Shown in pieces: positions 15,655 through 23,727 of a stretch of DNA of 25,204 bases. Position numbers and translations under genes: made by a program. A model generated the notes under the pieces. That model saw nothing but the letters and a program-made list of their open reading frames with translations. It did no database searches and was not told the DNA's origin. The DNA lies in IMG/VR virus record IMGVR_UViG_3300001242_000084, positions 1-25,204 of that record. One strand, written 5' to 3'. This DNA comes from a virus. Position 1 is the stretch's first letter; every line of letters starts with the position of its first letter.

Positions 15655-16143
15655 ATGAAAATTTGCCCACCACAAGGTTTATCTAATATTAGTGGAATTA
15701 CTGGAACAATTCAAATGTATGCAGGAACAACAGCACCTTCAGGATATCTGATTTGTGATGGTTCAGCAGTATCTAGAACGACTTATTCAGCATTATTTAG
15801 TGTGATAGGAATAAGTTATGGAGCAGGTAATGGAAGTAGTACATTTAATGTTCCAAATTTCAAAGGTAGGGTGCCTGTCGGATTAGACTCATCTCAAACT
15901 GAATTTGATGCGTTAAATAAAATTGGCGGAAGCAAAAATCATGTTTTAACTATCGAGGAAATGCCAGCGCACAAACACACATTTAATGATAATTATGGGG
16001 TTCAAAATGTTGAAGTTACATTTTATAATGGAACAGCAACTGATGAAATTGAAAGATGGGAGGATACATCTACTGTTGGAGGAGGTCTCGCGCATAATAA
16101 TTTACAACCCTACTGTACAATTTCTTTTGTGATTAAAATTTAA
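15655..16143 (+). CDS. Tail collar domain protein
   Basis: 162 residues from ATG 15655, with GGAGGTG at 15641-15647; a longer in-frame reading from 15634 has no start signal. The core is a phage tail-collar (microcystin-dependent-protein-like) domain: GTIQMYAGTTAPSGYLICDG, then YSALFSVIG, FNVPNFKGRVPVG and GSKNHVLTIEEMPAHKH. Such domains sit at the C-terminus of tail fibres or host-recognition proteins and often bear variable residues. The final NNLQPYCTISFVIKI is characteristic of the family. Acts at the tail tip, probably with the protein encoded just upstream. Confidence 0.9.
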   Translation: MKICPPQGLSNISGITGTIQMYAGTTAPSGYLICDGSAVSRTTYSALFSVIGISYGAGNGSSTFNVPNFKGRVPVGLDSSQTEFDALNKIGGSKNHVLTIEEMPAHKHTFNDNYGVQNVEVTFYNGTATDEIERWEDTSTVGGGLAHNNLQPYCTISFVIKI

Positions 16144-16165
16144 TATAAAAATAAATATTTGGTTG

Positions 16166-16236
16166 TTTAAATAATTTGCAAGTTATTTAAATGTAAAACG
16201 AAGAGGCGTACTGCTATACGACTCTTTATCCTATTT
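16166..16236 (+). ncRNA. Two tandem hairpins (second terminator-like) before the third endonuclease
   Basis: Hairpin I is TTTAAATAA (16166-16174) with TTATTTAAA (16183-16191), 9 pairs. Hairpin II is AAGAG-g-CGTA (16201-16210) with TACG-a-CTCTT (16217-16226), 5+4 pairs around one mismatch, then a T-rich stretch to 16236. The layout echoes elements A and B, but the conserved ATAAGAGATAG box is missing. The 3' arm CTCTTT can instead pair with AAAGAG in the endonuclease ribosome binding site (16255-16260). Confidence 0.55.
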
Positions 16237-16268
16237 TCAAAGCTTTTTGGCAGAAAAGAGGTAAAATG

Positions 16269-17699
16269 ATGAAAAAATGTTTTTTAGATGAGTTGCCCAG
16301 ATGGGGAAAAGCAGAAAAAGTAACAGATGGTAAACAAGGGACTATTAATTGGAAAGAATCAATAGGATATATTGTTAAATTCATTTATGATAATATTGAA
16401 GGGGAAATTGAAATTGTTGATTATAACAAAAGTTATCTAGATATAAAATACAAAGATGAGGATATATATAATATATATTCAGGCACTTTTACAAAATGTC
16501 AATTAGGTATTTTACTAAATAAAAAAACTAAAAAGTTTAGAGTAGAAATAGGTACTATATTTAAAGACAACAAAAGAGATATAATTATTACAAATAAAGA
16601 ATATAAAGATAATCCTTATAATAAAGGAAATAAATTGAAATGGTATAATTATAAGTGTAATAAGTGTGGATGGGATGAAGGATGGATAGAAGAAAGTGTC
16701 TTAATAAGAGGACAAGGTTGTTCATGTTGTACTGGTCAAATAGTAGTAGAAGGTATAAATGACATTCCAACAGTTGCTCCTTGGATGGTAAAATACTTTC
16801 AAGGAGGGTACGATGAAGCAAAATTGTATACAAAAGGTTCTAATCACAAAATATATCCAATTTGTCCAGATTGTAATAAAGTAAAAAATAAATCTATGGA
16901 AGTATGTTCAATATATGCCAATCGCTCTATTGGGTGTAATTGCGGAGATGGAATTAGTTATCCTAATAAAATTGTATTTCATCTATTGAGTCAATTAAAT
17001 TCTGAATTTGTTTCTGAAGCTTCTTTTAATTGGACTACAAAAAGATATGATTTTTATTTATCCTTATTTAAAAGTATTGTAGAGGTACATGGTTTACAAC
17101 ATTATAAAGAAAAACAAAGATCAAAAACAAGTAGAAATCTCAAAGAAGAACAAAAAAATGATAAATGCAAAGAAGAATTAGCAAAAGAAAATGGAATTAA
17201 TAATTACATAATAATTGATGCTAGATATTCTGAGTTAGAATTTATAAAAAGTAGTATATTAAATAGTAAACTAAATGAATTGTATGATTTGTCAAAAATT
17301 CAATGGATTAAATGTGAAGAATTCGCATTGTCGAATTTAACTAAAAAAGCATGTGAATTAAAATGTAATAATTTTAGCACAACTAAAATTGCTGAGATAA
17401 TGAAATTAGGGGTAAGTACAGTTATAGCATATTTAAAAAGAGGAACGAAAATAGGATGGTGTAATTATAATCCCAAAGAAGAAATGATTAAGGCAGTTAC
17501 TAATAATGGCAAAATGAATGGTAAACCAGTAGAAATATTTAAAAATAATATTTCTTTAGGAATATTTGAGAATTGTCATGAGTTAGACCGACAAAGCGAA
17601 AATGTTTTTGGAATTAAATTAAATTATAGTTCTATATCATCTGTCTGTCGTGGTGAAACAAATCATTATAAAGGATTCATTTTTAAGTATGTTATTTAA
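16269..17699 (+). CDS. Vsr/EDxHD-like homing endonuclease with zinc-binding and NUMOD-like regions
   Basis: 476 residues from ATG 16269; the ATG immediately before (16266) is also in frame but sits only four bases from AGAGG. An N-terminal region is followed by zinc-binding pairs (CNKCGW, CSCC, CPDC, CNC) at about 130-220, then a Vsr-like nuclease at about 225-320 (SYPNKIVFHLLSQL, RYDFYLSLFKSIVEVHGLQH). Next comes a helix-turn-helix-like section (TTKIAEIMKLGVSTVIAYLK), and a NUMOD1-like C-terminus ending in HYKGFIFKYVI. It shares the zinc-plus-nuclease architecture with the gene at 5967 but is not a close copy. Free-standing, between tail-collar gene and a small ORF. Family assignment from motifs. 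Confidence 0.85.
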   Translation: MKKCFLDELPRWGKAEKVTDGKQGTINWKESIGYIVKFIYDNIEGEIEIVDYNKSYLDIKYKDEDIYNIYSGTFTKCQLGILLNKKTKKFRVEIGTIFKDNKRDIIITNKEYKDNPYNKGNKLKWYNYKCNKCGWDEGWIEESVLIRGQGCSCCTGQIVVEGINDIPTVAPWMVKYFQGGYDEAKLYTKGSNHKIYPICPDCNKVKNKSMEVCSIYANRSIGCNCGDGISYPNKIVFHLLSQLNSEFVSEASFNWTTKRYDFYLSLFKSIVEVHGLQHYKEKQRSKTSRNLKEEQKNDKCKEELAKENGINNYIIIDARYSELEFIKSSILNSKLNELYDLSKIQWIKCEEFALSNLTKKACELKCNNFSTTKIAEIMKLGVSTVIAYLKRGTKIGWCNYNPKEEMIKAVTNNGKMNGKPVEIFKNNISLGIFENCHELDRQSENVFGIKLNYSSISSVCRGETNHYKGFIFKYVI

Positions 17700-17765
17700 C
17701 GATTTATTTCGTGTGTAACTATGTGATTAAATATTAATATAAAATAAATAAAAAGTAGGTGGTGT

Positions 17766-17960
17766 TTGGTGGCAAGTAAGAAAAACAAAAATAACCCAGA
17801 TAATAAAGCAAATGGGAATGTAAAACAAAATAAATTAATATCGAGCGAATATTGTGAGAAGAACTGTTTAAATGTTGGTGAGTGTCAGAAATATAAAGAT
17901 TATTTGGCTAGGATGGTAGTGCTACATAAAGTAGGAAAGGGATTGCTTTGCGATAAGTAA
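17766..17960 (+). CDS. Small Cys-rich hypothetical protein
   Basis: About 64 residues. GTG 17769 is the likelier start, with AGGTGG at 17757-17762; TTG 17766 is an alternative. The N-terminal 25 residues are lysine- and asparagine-rich and disordered. The C-terminal part has CEKNCLNVGECQKYKDY and a final LLC, a four-cysteine arrangement that could bind zinc or an iron-sulphur cluster. Family not recognised. It stands just upstream of a terminator-like hairpin, so it may be the last gene of a short unit. Confidence 0.55.
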   Translation: MVASKKNKNNPDNKANGNVKQNKLISSEYCEKNCLNVGECQKYKDYLARMVVLHKVGKGLLCDK

Positions 17961-17977
17961 ATATTTGCAGTAGATAA

Positions 17978-18008
17978 AGAGCATTTAGAAATAAGTGCTC
18001 TTATTTGT
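17978..18008 (+). terminator. Intrinsic terminator
   Basis: AGAGCATTTA (17978-17987) and TAAGTGCTCT (17992-18001) pair over 10 bases with one T-G wobble and a GAAA tetraloop, followed by TATTTGT. The stable loop and T-rich tail make this a good terminator. Confidence 0.75.
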
Positions 18009-18051
18009 GTTGCAAAGTTGTGATGCAAATATATTGAAAGGAGGAACTAAA

Positions 18052-18279
18052 ATGAATGAGTTTATAAATGAAGAAAAAGTAGAAACAAAAACAATTCCAA
18101 CAAAAGAAAAAGTAACATATTTGTACAATATCCTGCAAATCAACTATTATCTCAGTCATGGAATTTGCCCAAAACAAATTGGAATTAATTCAACTACAAA
18201 ACGAGTATGGGCAGAATTTTCTTGGGAAGGCACTACGGAAATATTCGGAAAATGGTGTCAAAGAAAAGTCATTAAATAA
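18052..18279 (+). CDS. Small hypothetical protein of the antirepressor operon
   Basis: 75 residues from ATG 18052, with AAAGGAGGAAC at 18037-18047; upstream in-frame codons from 17995 overlap the terminator and are rejected. The protein has a charged N-terminus and a central NILQINYYLSHGICPKQIGI segment, then a WAEFSWEGTTEIFGKW region that looks like a small beta fold. Not recognised. It precedes the antirepressor by 39 bases and is probably co-transcribed with it. Confidence 0.6.
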   Translation: MNEFINEEKVETKTIPTKEKVTYLYNILQINYYLSHGICPKQIGINSTTKRVWAEFSWEGTTEIFGKWCQRKVIK

Positions 18280-18318
18280 TACATTAAACAAATAAATTGA
18301 AGAAAGAAGGAATTTATA

Positions 18319-19092
18319 ATGGAGAATAAAAATAATAATGAATTAACTGTAATTAATGAGCAAGAGGTATTGGGTAAAACTTTTAGAATTTATGGAGATT
18401 TTGAAAATCCATTGTTTTTAGCAAAAGATATAGCAAATTGGATTGAACATAGCGATACTTCTATGATGGTAAAAAATATTGATGACGATGAAAAGGTCAC
18501 AAGTATTGTTTGTACCCTTGGTGGAAACCAATCTGCATTATTTCTTACAGAAGATGGCATGTATGAAGTTCTTATGCAAAGCAGAAAACCAATTGCAAAA
18601 CAATTTAAAAAGCAAGTTAAGATAATTTTGAAATCTATTCGTAAACATGGTACATATATGACAGAGGAAGTAATAGAGAAGACGCTTACTGATCCAGATT
18701 TTATTATACAATTGGCTACGCAATTAAAAGAAGAAAGATTAAAAAGAATTTTGGCAGAAAATAAAATAGAAGAACAGAAACCATTGGTAGGATTCGCTGA
18801 AACTTGCTTAAAATCTAAAGATAATATTCTTGTACGTCAAGTTTCTAAAATAGCACAAGATGAAGGAATTGATATTGGAGAGAAGAAATTATATAAAAAA
18901 CTAAGAGAATGGGGATTAATTCTAACATCTTCTACTGAACCATCCCAAAGAGGAATGAATTCATTATATTTTGTAGTAGAAGAGAAAAGTGTTGATACTC
19001 CTTATGGTGTAAAATTAAGCAGAATTACAAAAGTAAGTCCAAAGGGCCAAGTGTTTATAATTGAGAAATTGAAGAAAGAACTTTTACAGTAA
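18319..19092 (+). CDS. BRO-N / KilA-C phage antirepressor
   Basis: 257 residues from ATG 18319 with AAGGA in front. An N-terminal BRO-N domain (about 15-110) has the characteristic pattern GDFENPLFLAKDIANWI...DDDEKV...ALFLTEDGMYEVLMQSRKPI, then AKQFKKQVKIILKSIRKHG. A linker leads to a KilA-C/ANT domain (about 150-257) with LVRQVSKIAQDEGIDIGEKK and YKKLREWGLIL. In temperate phages this pair of domains forms antirepressors that release lytic genes or act as DNA-binding regulators. It heads the operon with RusA and helicase genes. The target repressor is not in the window. High confidence in family. Confidence 0.92.
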   Translation: MENKNNNELTVINEQEVLGKTFRIYGDFENPLFLAKDIANWIEHSDTSMMVKNIDDDEKVTSIVCTLGGNQSALFLTEDGMYEVLMQSRKPIAKQFKKQVKIILKSIRKHGTYMTEEVIEKTLTDPDFIIQLATQLKEERLKRILAENKIEEQKPLVGFAETCLKSKDNILVRQVSKIAQDEGIDIGEKKLYKKLREWGLILTSSTEPSQRGMNSLYFVVEEKSVDTPYGVKLSRITKVSPKGQVFIIEKLKKELLQ

Positions 19093-19130
19093 ATAAGATT
19101 AATAAATAAAATATATTAATTTAATAAATA

Positions 19131-19168
19131 ACAAAGGCATTGCTTTAGTGTGATGTCTTTGTTTGATA
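19131..19168 (+). terminator. Hairpin, probable terminator after the antirepressor gene
   Basis: ACAAAGGCAT (19131-19140) and ATGTCTTTGT (19153-19162) form 10 pairs with one G-T wobble and a 12-base loop, followed by TTGATATT. The T-tract is imperfect, so this may be a partial terminator. Confidence 0.6.
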
Positions 19169-19187
19169 TTGGAATATTAGGAGATGA

Positions 19188-19634
19188 ATTAAAATTAATA
19201 ATCAAGTTTTAATAACTTTAGATAAAAATACATTGGATGAATATAATAAATACTATTTCAATAAATATCCAAGGAGAAAAGTTGCACCTATCAAGAAACC
19301 AATTCCACCATCACTTAACGAATATATTTCCATGATTCGTATGGCACAGAATACACTTAAAGGTAAATATAAAGAATTTTCAATATGGTTAGCAGAACAT
19401 TACAAAATAAATAATCTTAATTTAGATAACGCAATTATTACATATACATTCTATTTTAAAACTCATATAAGACACGATTTTGATAATCTTATGCTTACCC
19501 CTAAATTATGTAACGATGGGTTAGTAGATGCAGGAGTTTTTAAAGATGATTGTGGAGAGTTTTTAAAGTTGTATTTTAATGAATTTAAATATGATAAAAC
19601 CAACCCTAGAGTTGAAATGTTGTTAGAATGGTAA
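19188..19634 (+). CDS. rusA: RusA-like Holliday junction resolvase
   Basis: The recognisable family core runs from about 19290: PPSLNEY, then ITYTFYF, HIRHDFDNL and DGLVDAGVFKDD, with clustered Asp residues that in RusA bind the metal used to cut four-way DNA junctions. The start is uncertain. An ATG at 19184 leads at once to a stop; AGGAG at 19179-19183 is followed in frame only by ATT 19188 and ATT 19194, giving about 148 or 146 residues; TTG 19233 (133 residues) lacks a binding site. I list the ATT 19188 start as most consistent with the site, but low in certainty. RusA proteins are common in phage recombination modules. Confidence 0.85.
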   Translation: MKINNQVLITLDKNTLDEYNKYYFNKYPRRKVAPIKKPIPPSLNEYISMIRMAQNTLKGKYKEFSIWLAEHYKINNLNLDNAIITYTFYFKTHIRHDFDNLMLTPKLCNDGLVDAGVFKDDCGEFLKLYFNEFKYDKTNPRVEMLLEW

Positions 19635-19767
19635 TTTTAATTGGTAATTGATATTCTAAACCCCTTATATAACAACACTTTTCAAATTCTCTAAATGGGA
19701 ATTTTTATAATTTACAGAGGTATTCAATAAAAATATCTAAAATAATTAAAAAAAGGAATGATTATTA

Positions 19768-19935
19768 ATGATTATCAAATCCAAAAGAATTAAAAGATTT
19801 CTATACAATTTAGGGTTTGAATTCTCAGTCTTAAATACAAATGGGAAAGAAGAATATTCATTTCCTGAATCATCTCAATTAAAAGAATCTATAGATTTTT
19901 ACTACAAAATAAGGAAGACTTTTGAAAGTCAATAA
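19768..19935 (+). CDS. DUF5659-like small protein
   Basis: 55 residues from ATG 19768, preceded by AAAAAGGA. The sequence has the pattern FLYNLGFEFSVLNTNGKEEY followed by SFPESSQLKESIDFYYKIR, which I recognise as the DUF5659-type small domain of Firmicutes and phages; function unknown. The earlier ATG at 19758 is in another frame and stops quickly. It lies 29 bases upstream of the helicase and is likely co-transcribed. Confidence 0.7.
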   Translation: MIIKSKRIKRFLYNLGFEFSVLNTNGKEEYSFPESSQLKESIDFYYKIRKTFESQ

Positions 19936-19964
19936 CCTTAAAAACAAGGAGGTCGAAAGACTAA

Positions 19965-21431
19965 ATGGAAAAACAATACATAAGTGATCTAATTACAAGT
20001 GAAAACATTGACAATTGGACTTCAGACAAAATTGTATTTATAGAAGGGCCAACTGGAAGAGGTAAGAGTCATTTCATAAAACATACTTTATCAGATCATA
20101 ATCCATTTAAGAAAATATTAATACTAGTCAATAGAACAATAATTAAGAAACAATCCAAGAAAGAATTATTAAGAGTAGATATTGATAATATTACAATAAT
20201 TACTTACCAACACCTAGCAACTCTAATATTAGAGAAAAAGACAGCAGAATTTGAAGGTTATAATTACATAATCTGTGATGAAGCACATCATTTTTGTGAA
20301 GAAAGTGAATTCATTTTTAATACTGATGTTTCATTTAATTGGGTTATGAGACAATCAGGTATTAAAATATTTATGACTGCTACTGCATATTTTATTAAAA
20401 ATTATTTAACCAAAGAATTAAAATTAGAAATAGATCATTATCATATCAAAAATGAATATGAGTTTATAGAAAAACTATACTTCTTTGAGAATGATGATGT
20501 AATTAAGAAATTGTTGTTTGACTTACCATCTGATGAAAAAGCAATATATTTTACTAATGCTAAGAAAGCACATGAAATGAGCGAATTGCTAGAATCATGT
20601 GCTTTCTACTGTTCTAAGAATAATTATGATTATTCGAGATATGTAAATTCTGAAGTAGTTGCTTATATTGAAGAAAATGAGAAATTTGAAGAACAAGTTC
20701 TTTGCACAACTAAAGTTATGGATACAGGGGTTAATATTAAGGATGATTTTATTAGGCATATAATAGTAGATATTGCGGATTTATCAAGCATAATTCAATG
20801 CATTGGAAGAAAAAGAATCAAAGGTAGTGAGAAAATAATAGTTTATATAAAAGATAAGAAAGGCAATTCTATTTCAAGAAAATTAGAAAACATTAAAGAT
20901 AAATTAAGTTATGCAAATATTTTACGGGAAAAAGGTGACATCGCATTAGTACAAGAAAATGCTCATAAAAATACTTATGGGAATTTAATTTATGATATTA
21001 TTAATAAGGATGAGTTGAGAATAGATAAGAAATTAAATGAGTTGATGTATTATACATATAATCAAAATAAAATAATGTATGAAGGAATATTATTAGATAA
21101 GGAAAATGGTTTTAAGAATAAATTGTTTGAGAGGATGGGTATAGAAGATATGGCTTATACTTATCTAGAGGCAGAATTAGACGCATTAAAATTAGAACAT
21201 ATTTTGGACAGATTAGTTGGCGTTAAAATGTTTAAAGATGAACAGAAAGAATTTAAACAAATGCTACTAAAGGAATTATTGAATACACCAAAAGCAAATC
21301 ACGGATCTATAGGATTAAAAACAATTAATTCTCTATTTGATGAAAATAAATTAAATTTTCTAATGAATAGTAAAACTGAAAGAGCAGGAGAATTAAGAGG
21401 TAAAGCATATTGGGTAATATCTAAACTATAA
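19965..21431 (+). CDS. SF2 DEAD/DEAH-type helicase
   Basis: 488 residues from ATG 19965 with AAGGAGGTCG. Walker A is GPTGRGKS (28-35); motif II is DEAH (105-108); motif III is MTATA at about 137-141. Motif VI is IQCIGRKRIKG at about 285. The nucleotide-binding and second RecA-like domains are complete; the C-terminal third (about 330-488) is helical and unassigned. Compact phage SF2 helicases of this kind serve replication or recombination. It closes the antirepressor-RusA-DUF5659 run and is followed by the twin dyads. Assignment to SF2 is strong; the specific role is unknown. Confidence 0.92.
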   Translation: MEKQYISDLITSENIDNWTSDKIVFIEGPTGRGKSHFIKHTLSDHNPFKKILILVNRTIIKKQSKKELLRVDIDNITIITYQHLATLILEKKTAEFEGYNYIICDEAHHFCEESEFIFNTDVSFNWVMRQSGIKIFMTATAYFIKNYLTKELKLEIDHYHIKNEYEFIEKLYFFENDDVIKKLLFDLPSDEKAIYFTNAKKAHEMSELLESCAFYCSKNNYDYSRYVNSEVVAYIEENEKFEEQVLCTTKVMDTGVNIKDDFIRHIIVDIADLSSIIQCIGRKRIKGSEKIIVYIKDKKGNSISRKLENIKDKLSYANILREKGDIALVQENAHKNTYGNLIYDIINKDELRIDKKLNELMYYTYNQNKIMYEGILLDKENGFKNKLFERMGIEDMAYTYLEAELDALKLEHILDRLVGVKMFKDEQKEFKQMLLKELLNTPKANHGSIGLKTINSLFDENKLNFLMNSKTERAGELRGKAYWVISKL

Positions 21432-21870
21432 TATAATTTATTGGTATGTTTTTTACCAAATCATATATAATATATCTTTTGGTAATTTTCATACCAATAA
21501 TAACAAATAAAATAATAATTAATAAATCATATCCATGAAGTAATTTTGGGACACCAAAATTGCGTAATGTTCCGTAGGACAAATATCAAATCAATAAAAA
21601 CAACAAATAACCCAACGAAGCAAGGTCTTGTATTGCTATGTCGAAATACGCTTCTAGTCATTTCGCTAACGCTCAATGACTAGGATTTATTATTTGCTTA
21701 AATGATTTGTTAAATTTAATCCACTCATCACAAATTCTTAATAATAAATAAATAAAATTATTGTCGAAACAAATCACAATAAAAATCTAGCAATTTCCTC
21801 CTTTTTACTATATACTTAACACAACAAACAAATCCAAATAATCAAATTATAGTAAATGGAGGAAAGAAAT
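21432..21870 (+). other. 439-base non-coding region before the CWB2 gene
   Basis: No credible gene. Contents in order: twin dyads at 21441-21497 (listed separately); hairpin AATTTTGG/CCAAAATT (21542-21561) with loop GACA; a region of nested pairings 21617-21683, including AGCAA 21619-21623/TTGCT 21633-21637, GAAGC/GCTTC (21617-21654) and CTAGTCATT/AATGACTAG (21654-21683). Further on are TTTCCTCCTTTT at 21795-21806, which is complementary to ribosome binding sites, and a weak -10-like TATACT at 21811. GGAGG at 21858-21862 is the binding site for ATG 21871. The 21600-21690 part is more GC-rich than its surroundings and could be a small RNA or a leader. Confidence 0.6.
21441..21497 (+). promoter_or_regulatory. 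Twin operator-like dyads TTGGTA-N7-TACCAA
   Basis: Dyad 1 is TTGGTA 21441-21446 with TACCAA 21454-21459; dyad 2 is TTGGTA 21479-21484 with TACCAA 21492-21497. Both have seven-base spacers, and the centres are 38 bases apart. The whole block is also a large inverted repeat (TTATTGGTATG...CATACCAATAA). Between them is an AT-rich stretch; TTGGTA-N17-TATATA on the plus strand and TTGGTA-N17-TATATT on the minus strand would make overlapping weak promoters. Two identical spaced sites suggest binding of a dimeric repressor; the promoter role is inferred. Confidence 0.6.
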
Positions 21871-23487
21871 ATGAAAAGAAAACTATTCCCTAAAAAACTA
21901 TTAACCACAATTTCCACAATCACATTATCCATTGCTCTATTATTCACATCCTCATCTGTATTACCAACATTAGGTGCAACAAACACAAATCCAACAATTA
22001 ATAGGCTCAGTGGTAATGACCGTTACGACACATCATCTCAAATTGCCAAGCAAGGGTGGTCTAATGGCTCAGATTCTTGTATTCTTGTCTATGGAGGTAA
22101 TTATCCTGATGCACTCTCAGCAACACCTTTAGCAAAAAAACTTAATGCTCCAATATTGCTTACGGAAAACACATCGCTTACTCCAATAACAAAGCAGACA
22201 ATAGTTGATCTGAATGTTAAAAACGTCACAATTATCGGTGGTACAGGTGTATTATCATCTGCAATTGATACAGAATTGCAATCAATGAATATTAATGTAA
22301 CTAGAATTTTTGGTCAAACTCAGTATGATACAGCTATAGAAATTGCTAAACAATTCCCTTCTCCAAATGAACTAATAGTCTGCACTGGAGAAGAATTCTC
22401 TGACTCACTTTCAATTTCTCCTGTAGCATCAATTAAGCAAATACCGATTATATTGGTTCCTTCTGATAACATGCCAAGTTCAGTAAAAAATTATATTAAT
22501 ACAAATTCAGCAAATATTACGAAATCCTATATAATTGGAAATACAGACATAATTAATGATAATGTTGCCAATCAATTTCCAAATGTTGAAAAAATATCAG
22601 GTGCAACAAAATATGATAGAAATATAGCCATAAATCAAAAATTCAATAATCAATTTAATTCAAATAATATTTGTCTTGCCACTGGTGAGCAATTTCCAGA
22701 CGCTCTAAGTGGAAGTTCTTATGCATCCAAAATATCTTCTCCAATTATTTTAGTAAATAATGCTACTCCTAATGGTACGAAAAATTATTATCAGCAAAGA
22801 TTAACAAATACTGATAATGTAATCGTTTTTGGTGGTACAGCAGTTGTTCCAGATAGTGTAATACAAGGATTAGGCAATATAAGTAGTACAGATACGAATG
22901 TAAATGTACCTATTACTCCTATTGCACCAATTGCACCAATTGATATTGACAATACTAATATTGTTAATAATTCAAATAATACTACTAATTCAAATAACAA
23001 TAATACTACTACCATAATTAATAATGGATCTTCAAGTATAGATACTTCAACTGGTTGCATTAAAGGTTCTGTCACTTGGCAGTATAATAAATTTATTGGA
23101 ACCAAAGCAGATGTCGGAGCAAAAATAGCTTTAATACCAAAAAATCTCAATAAAAATAGTGATAATCCAGTTTTTTCTTTAACATTATCACAAATACCTC
23201 AAGGTCAGAATGGAATTTATACTGCGAAAGCTAATGGATATGGAGAATATGAAATTGCTGATGTTCCAGTTGGTAGTTATTATTTGTTAATTTCTTCTGT
23301 AAACACGAATAATAATATGACAATATCTTCAATTGATCAACAAATATTAAGCAATTTATTGTCTTCAATGGATTGGAAATTTATTCAACCAACTTTAAAA
23401 ATTCATAAGTATAATCTAATTAAAGTGCAGATAGAGGGTGGAAAAACCTTGACAGAAAGTTATGACTTTGGAAACACTTATATTTAG
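21871..23487 (+). CDS. Secreted CWB2-repeat cell-surface protein
   Basis: 538 residues from ATG 21871 (GGAGG spacing 8; ATG 21856 lies before the binding site and is rejected). Residues 1-35 are a signal peptide: KRK at the start, hydrophobic core, then LGA before the mature end. About 43-330 contain three cell-wall-binding repeats 2 (CWB2) starting RLSGNDRYDTS, RIFGQTQYDTA and KISGATKYDRN. Each has an IIGGTGVL/VIVFGG-type strand or its variant. About 345-395 is a low-complexity Asn/Thr/Pro/Ile linker; about 400-538 is a carboxypeptidase-regulatory/Cna_B-like beta domain. CWB2 domains anchor clostridial proteins to wall polymers. Here the host-type gene is embedded among phage genes. No LPXTG or membrane anchor. 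Function could be adhesion or superinfection exclusion; unproven. Confidence 0.9.
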   Translation: MKRKLFPKKLLTTISTITLSIALLFTSSSVLPTLGATNTNPTINRLSGNDRYDTSSQIAKQGWSNGSDSCILVYGGNYPDALSATPLAKKLNAPILLTENTSLTPITKQTIVDLNVKNVTIIGGTGVLSSAIDTELQSMNINVTRIFGQTQYDTAIEIAKQFPSPNELIVCTGEEFSDSLSISPVASIKQIPIILVPSDNMPSSVKNYINTNSANITKSYIIGNTDIINDNVANQFPNVEKISGATKYDRNIAINQKFNNQFNSNNICLATGEQFPDALSGSSYASKISSPIILVNNATPNGTKNYYQQRLTNTDNVIVFGGTAVVPDSVIQGLGNISSTDTNVNVPITPIAPIAPIDIDNTNIVNNSNNTTNSNNNNTTTIINNGSSSIDTSTGCIKGSVTWQYNKFIGTKADVGAKIALIPKNLNKNSDNPVFSLTLSQIPQGQNGIYTAKANGYGEYEIADVPVGSYYLLISSVNTNNNMTISSIDQQILSNLLSSMDWKFIQPTLKIHKYNLIKVQIEGGKTLTESYDFGNTYI

Positions 23488-23524
23488 TTTAGAGTAAATT
23501 TTTTAAGTCAATTAATTCTTTATT

Positions 23525-23553
23525 GACCTCTGATTAGTCAGGGGTCTTTTTGA
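23525..23553 (+). terminator. Intrinsic terminator after the CWB2 gene
   Basis: GACCTCTGA (23525-23533) and TCAGGGGTC (23538-23546) pair with one G-T wobble around the loop TTAG, followed by TTTTT. A textbook terminator for the plus-strand gene. Confidence 0.9.
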
Positions 23554-23727
23554 TATTTGTTTTTGATTTTAATGTTTTTATTGTCGTTATAAAATCGAAT
23601 TACAAGCGTGAGGATTGACTGTGTTGAGTCAGAAATTTGTTGATTGTATTATCGTATGGGTCTAAATGATTTGTTGTGTGTGTTTTGAGAGGATTTGCGG
23701 TGATCATGTGATAAAATTATTAAAAGA
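23554..23727 (+). other. Intergenic region between convergent genes
   Basis: 174 bases between the terminators of the plus-strand CWB2 gene and the minus-strand T5orf172 gene. I see no ORF and no clear promoter. A short TGACT/AGTCA pairing near 23617-23632 is too weak to call. Confidence 0.5.

Noticed and set aside
15655-16143. Diversity-generating retroelement acting on the tail-collar gene
   Set aside because: No reverse transcriptase or near-identical template repeat is visible in the window.
17995-18051. Longer start for the small gene at 18052
   Set aside because: It would begin inside the terminator hairpin. AAAGGAGGAAC directly precedes ATG 18052.
22791-23150. Minus-strand open frame of 119 residues
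   Set aside because: Lies inside the CWB2 gene, low complexity, with no ribosome binding site.
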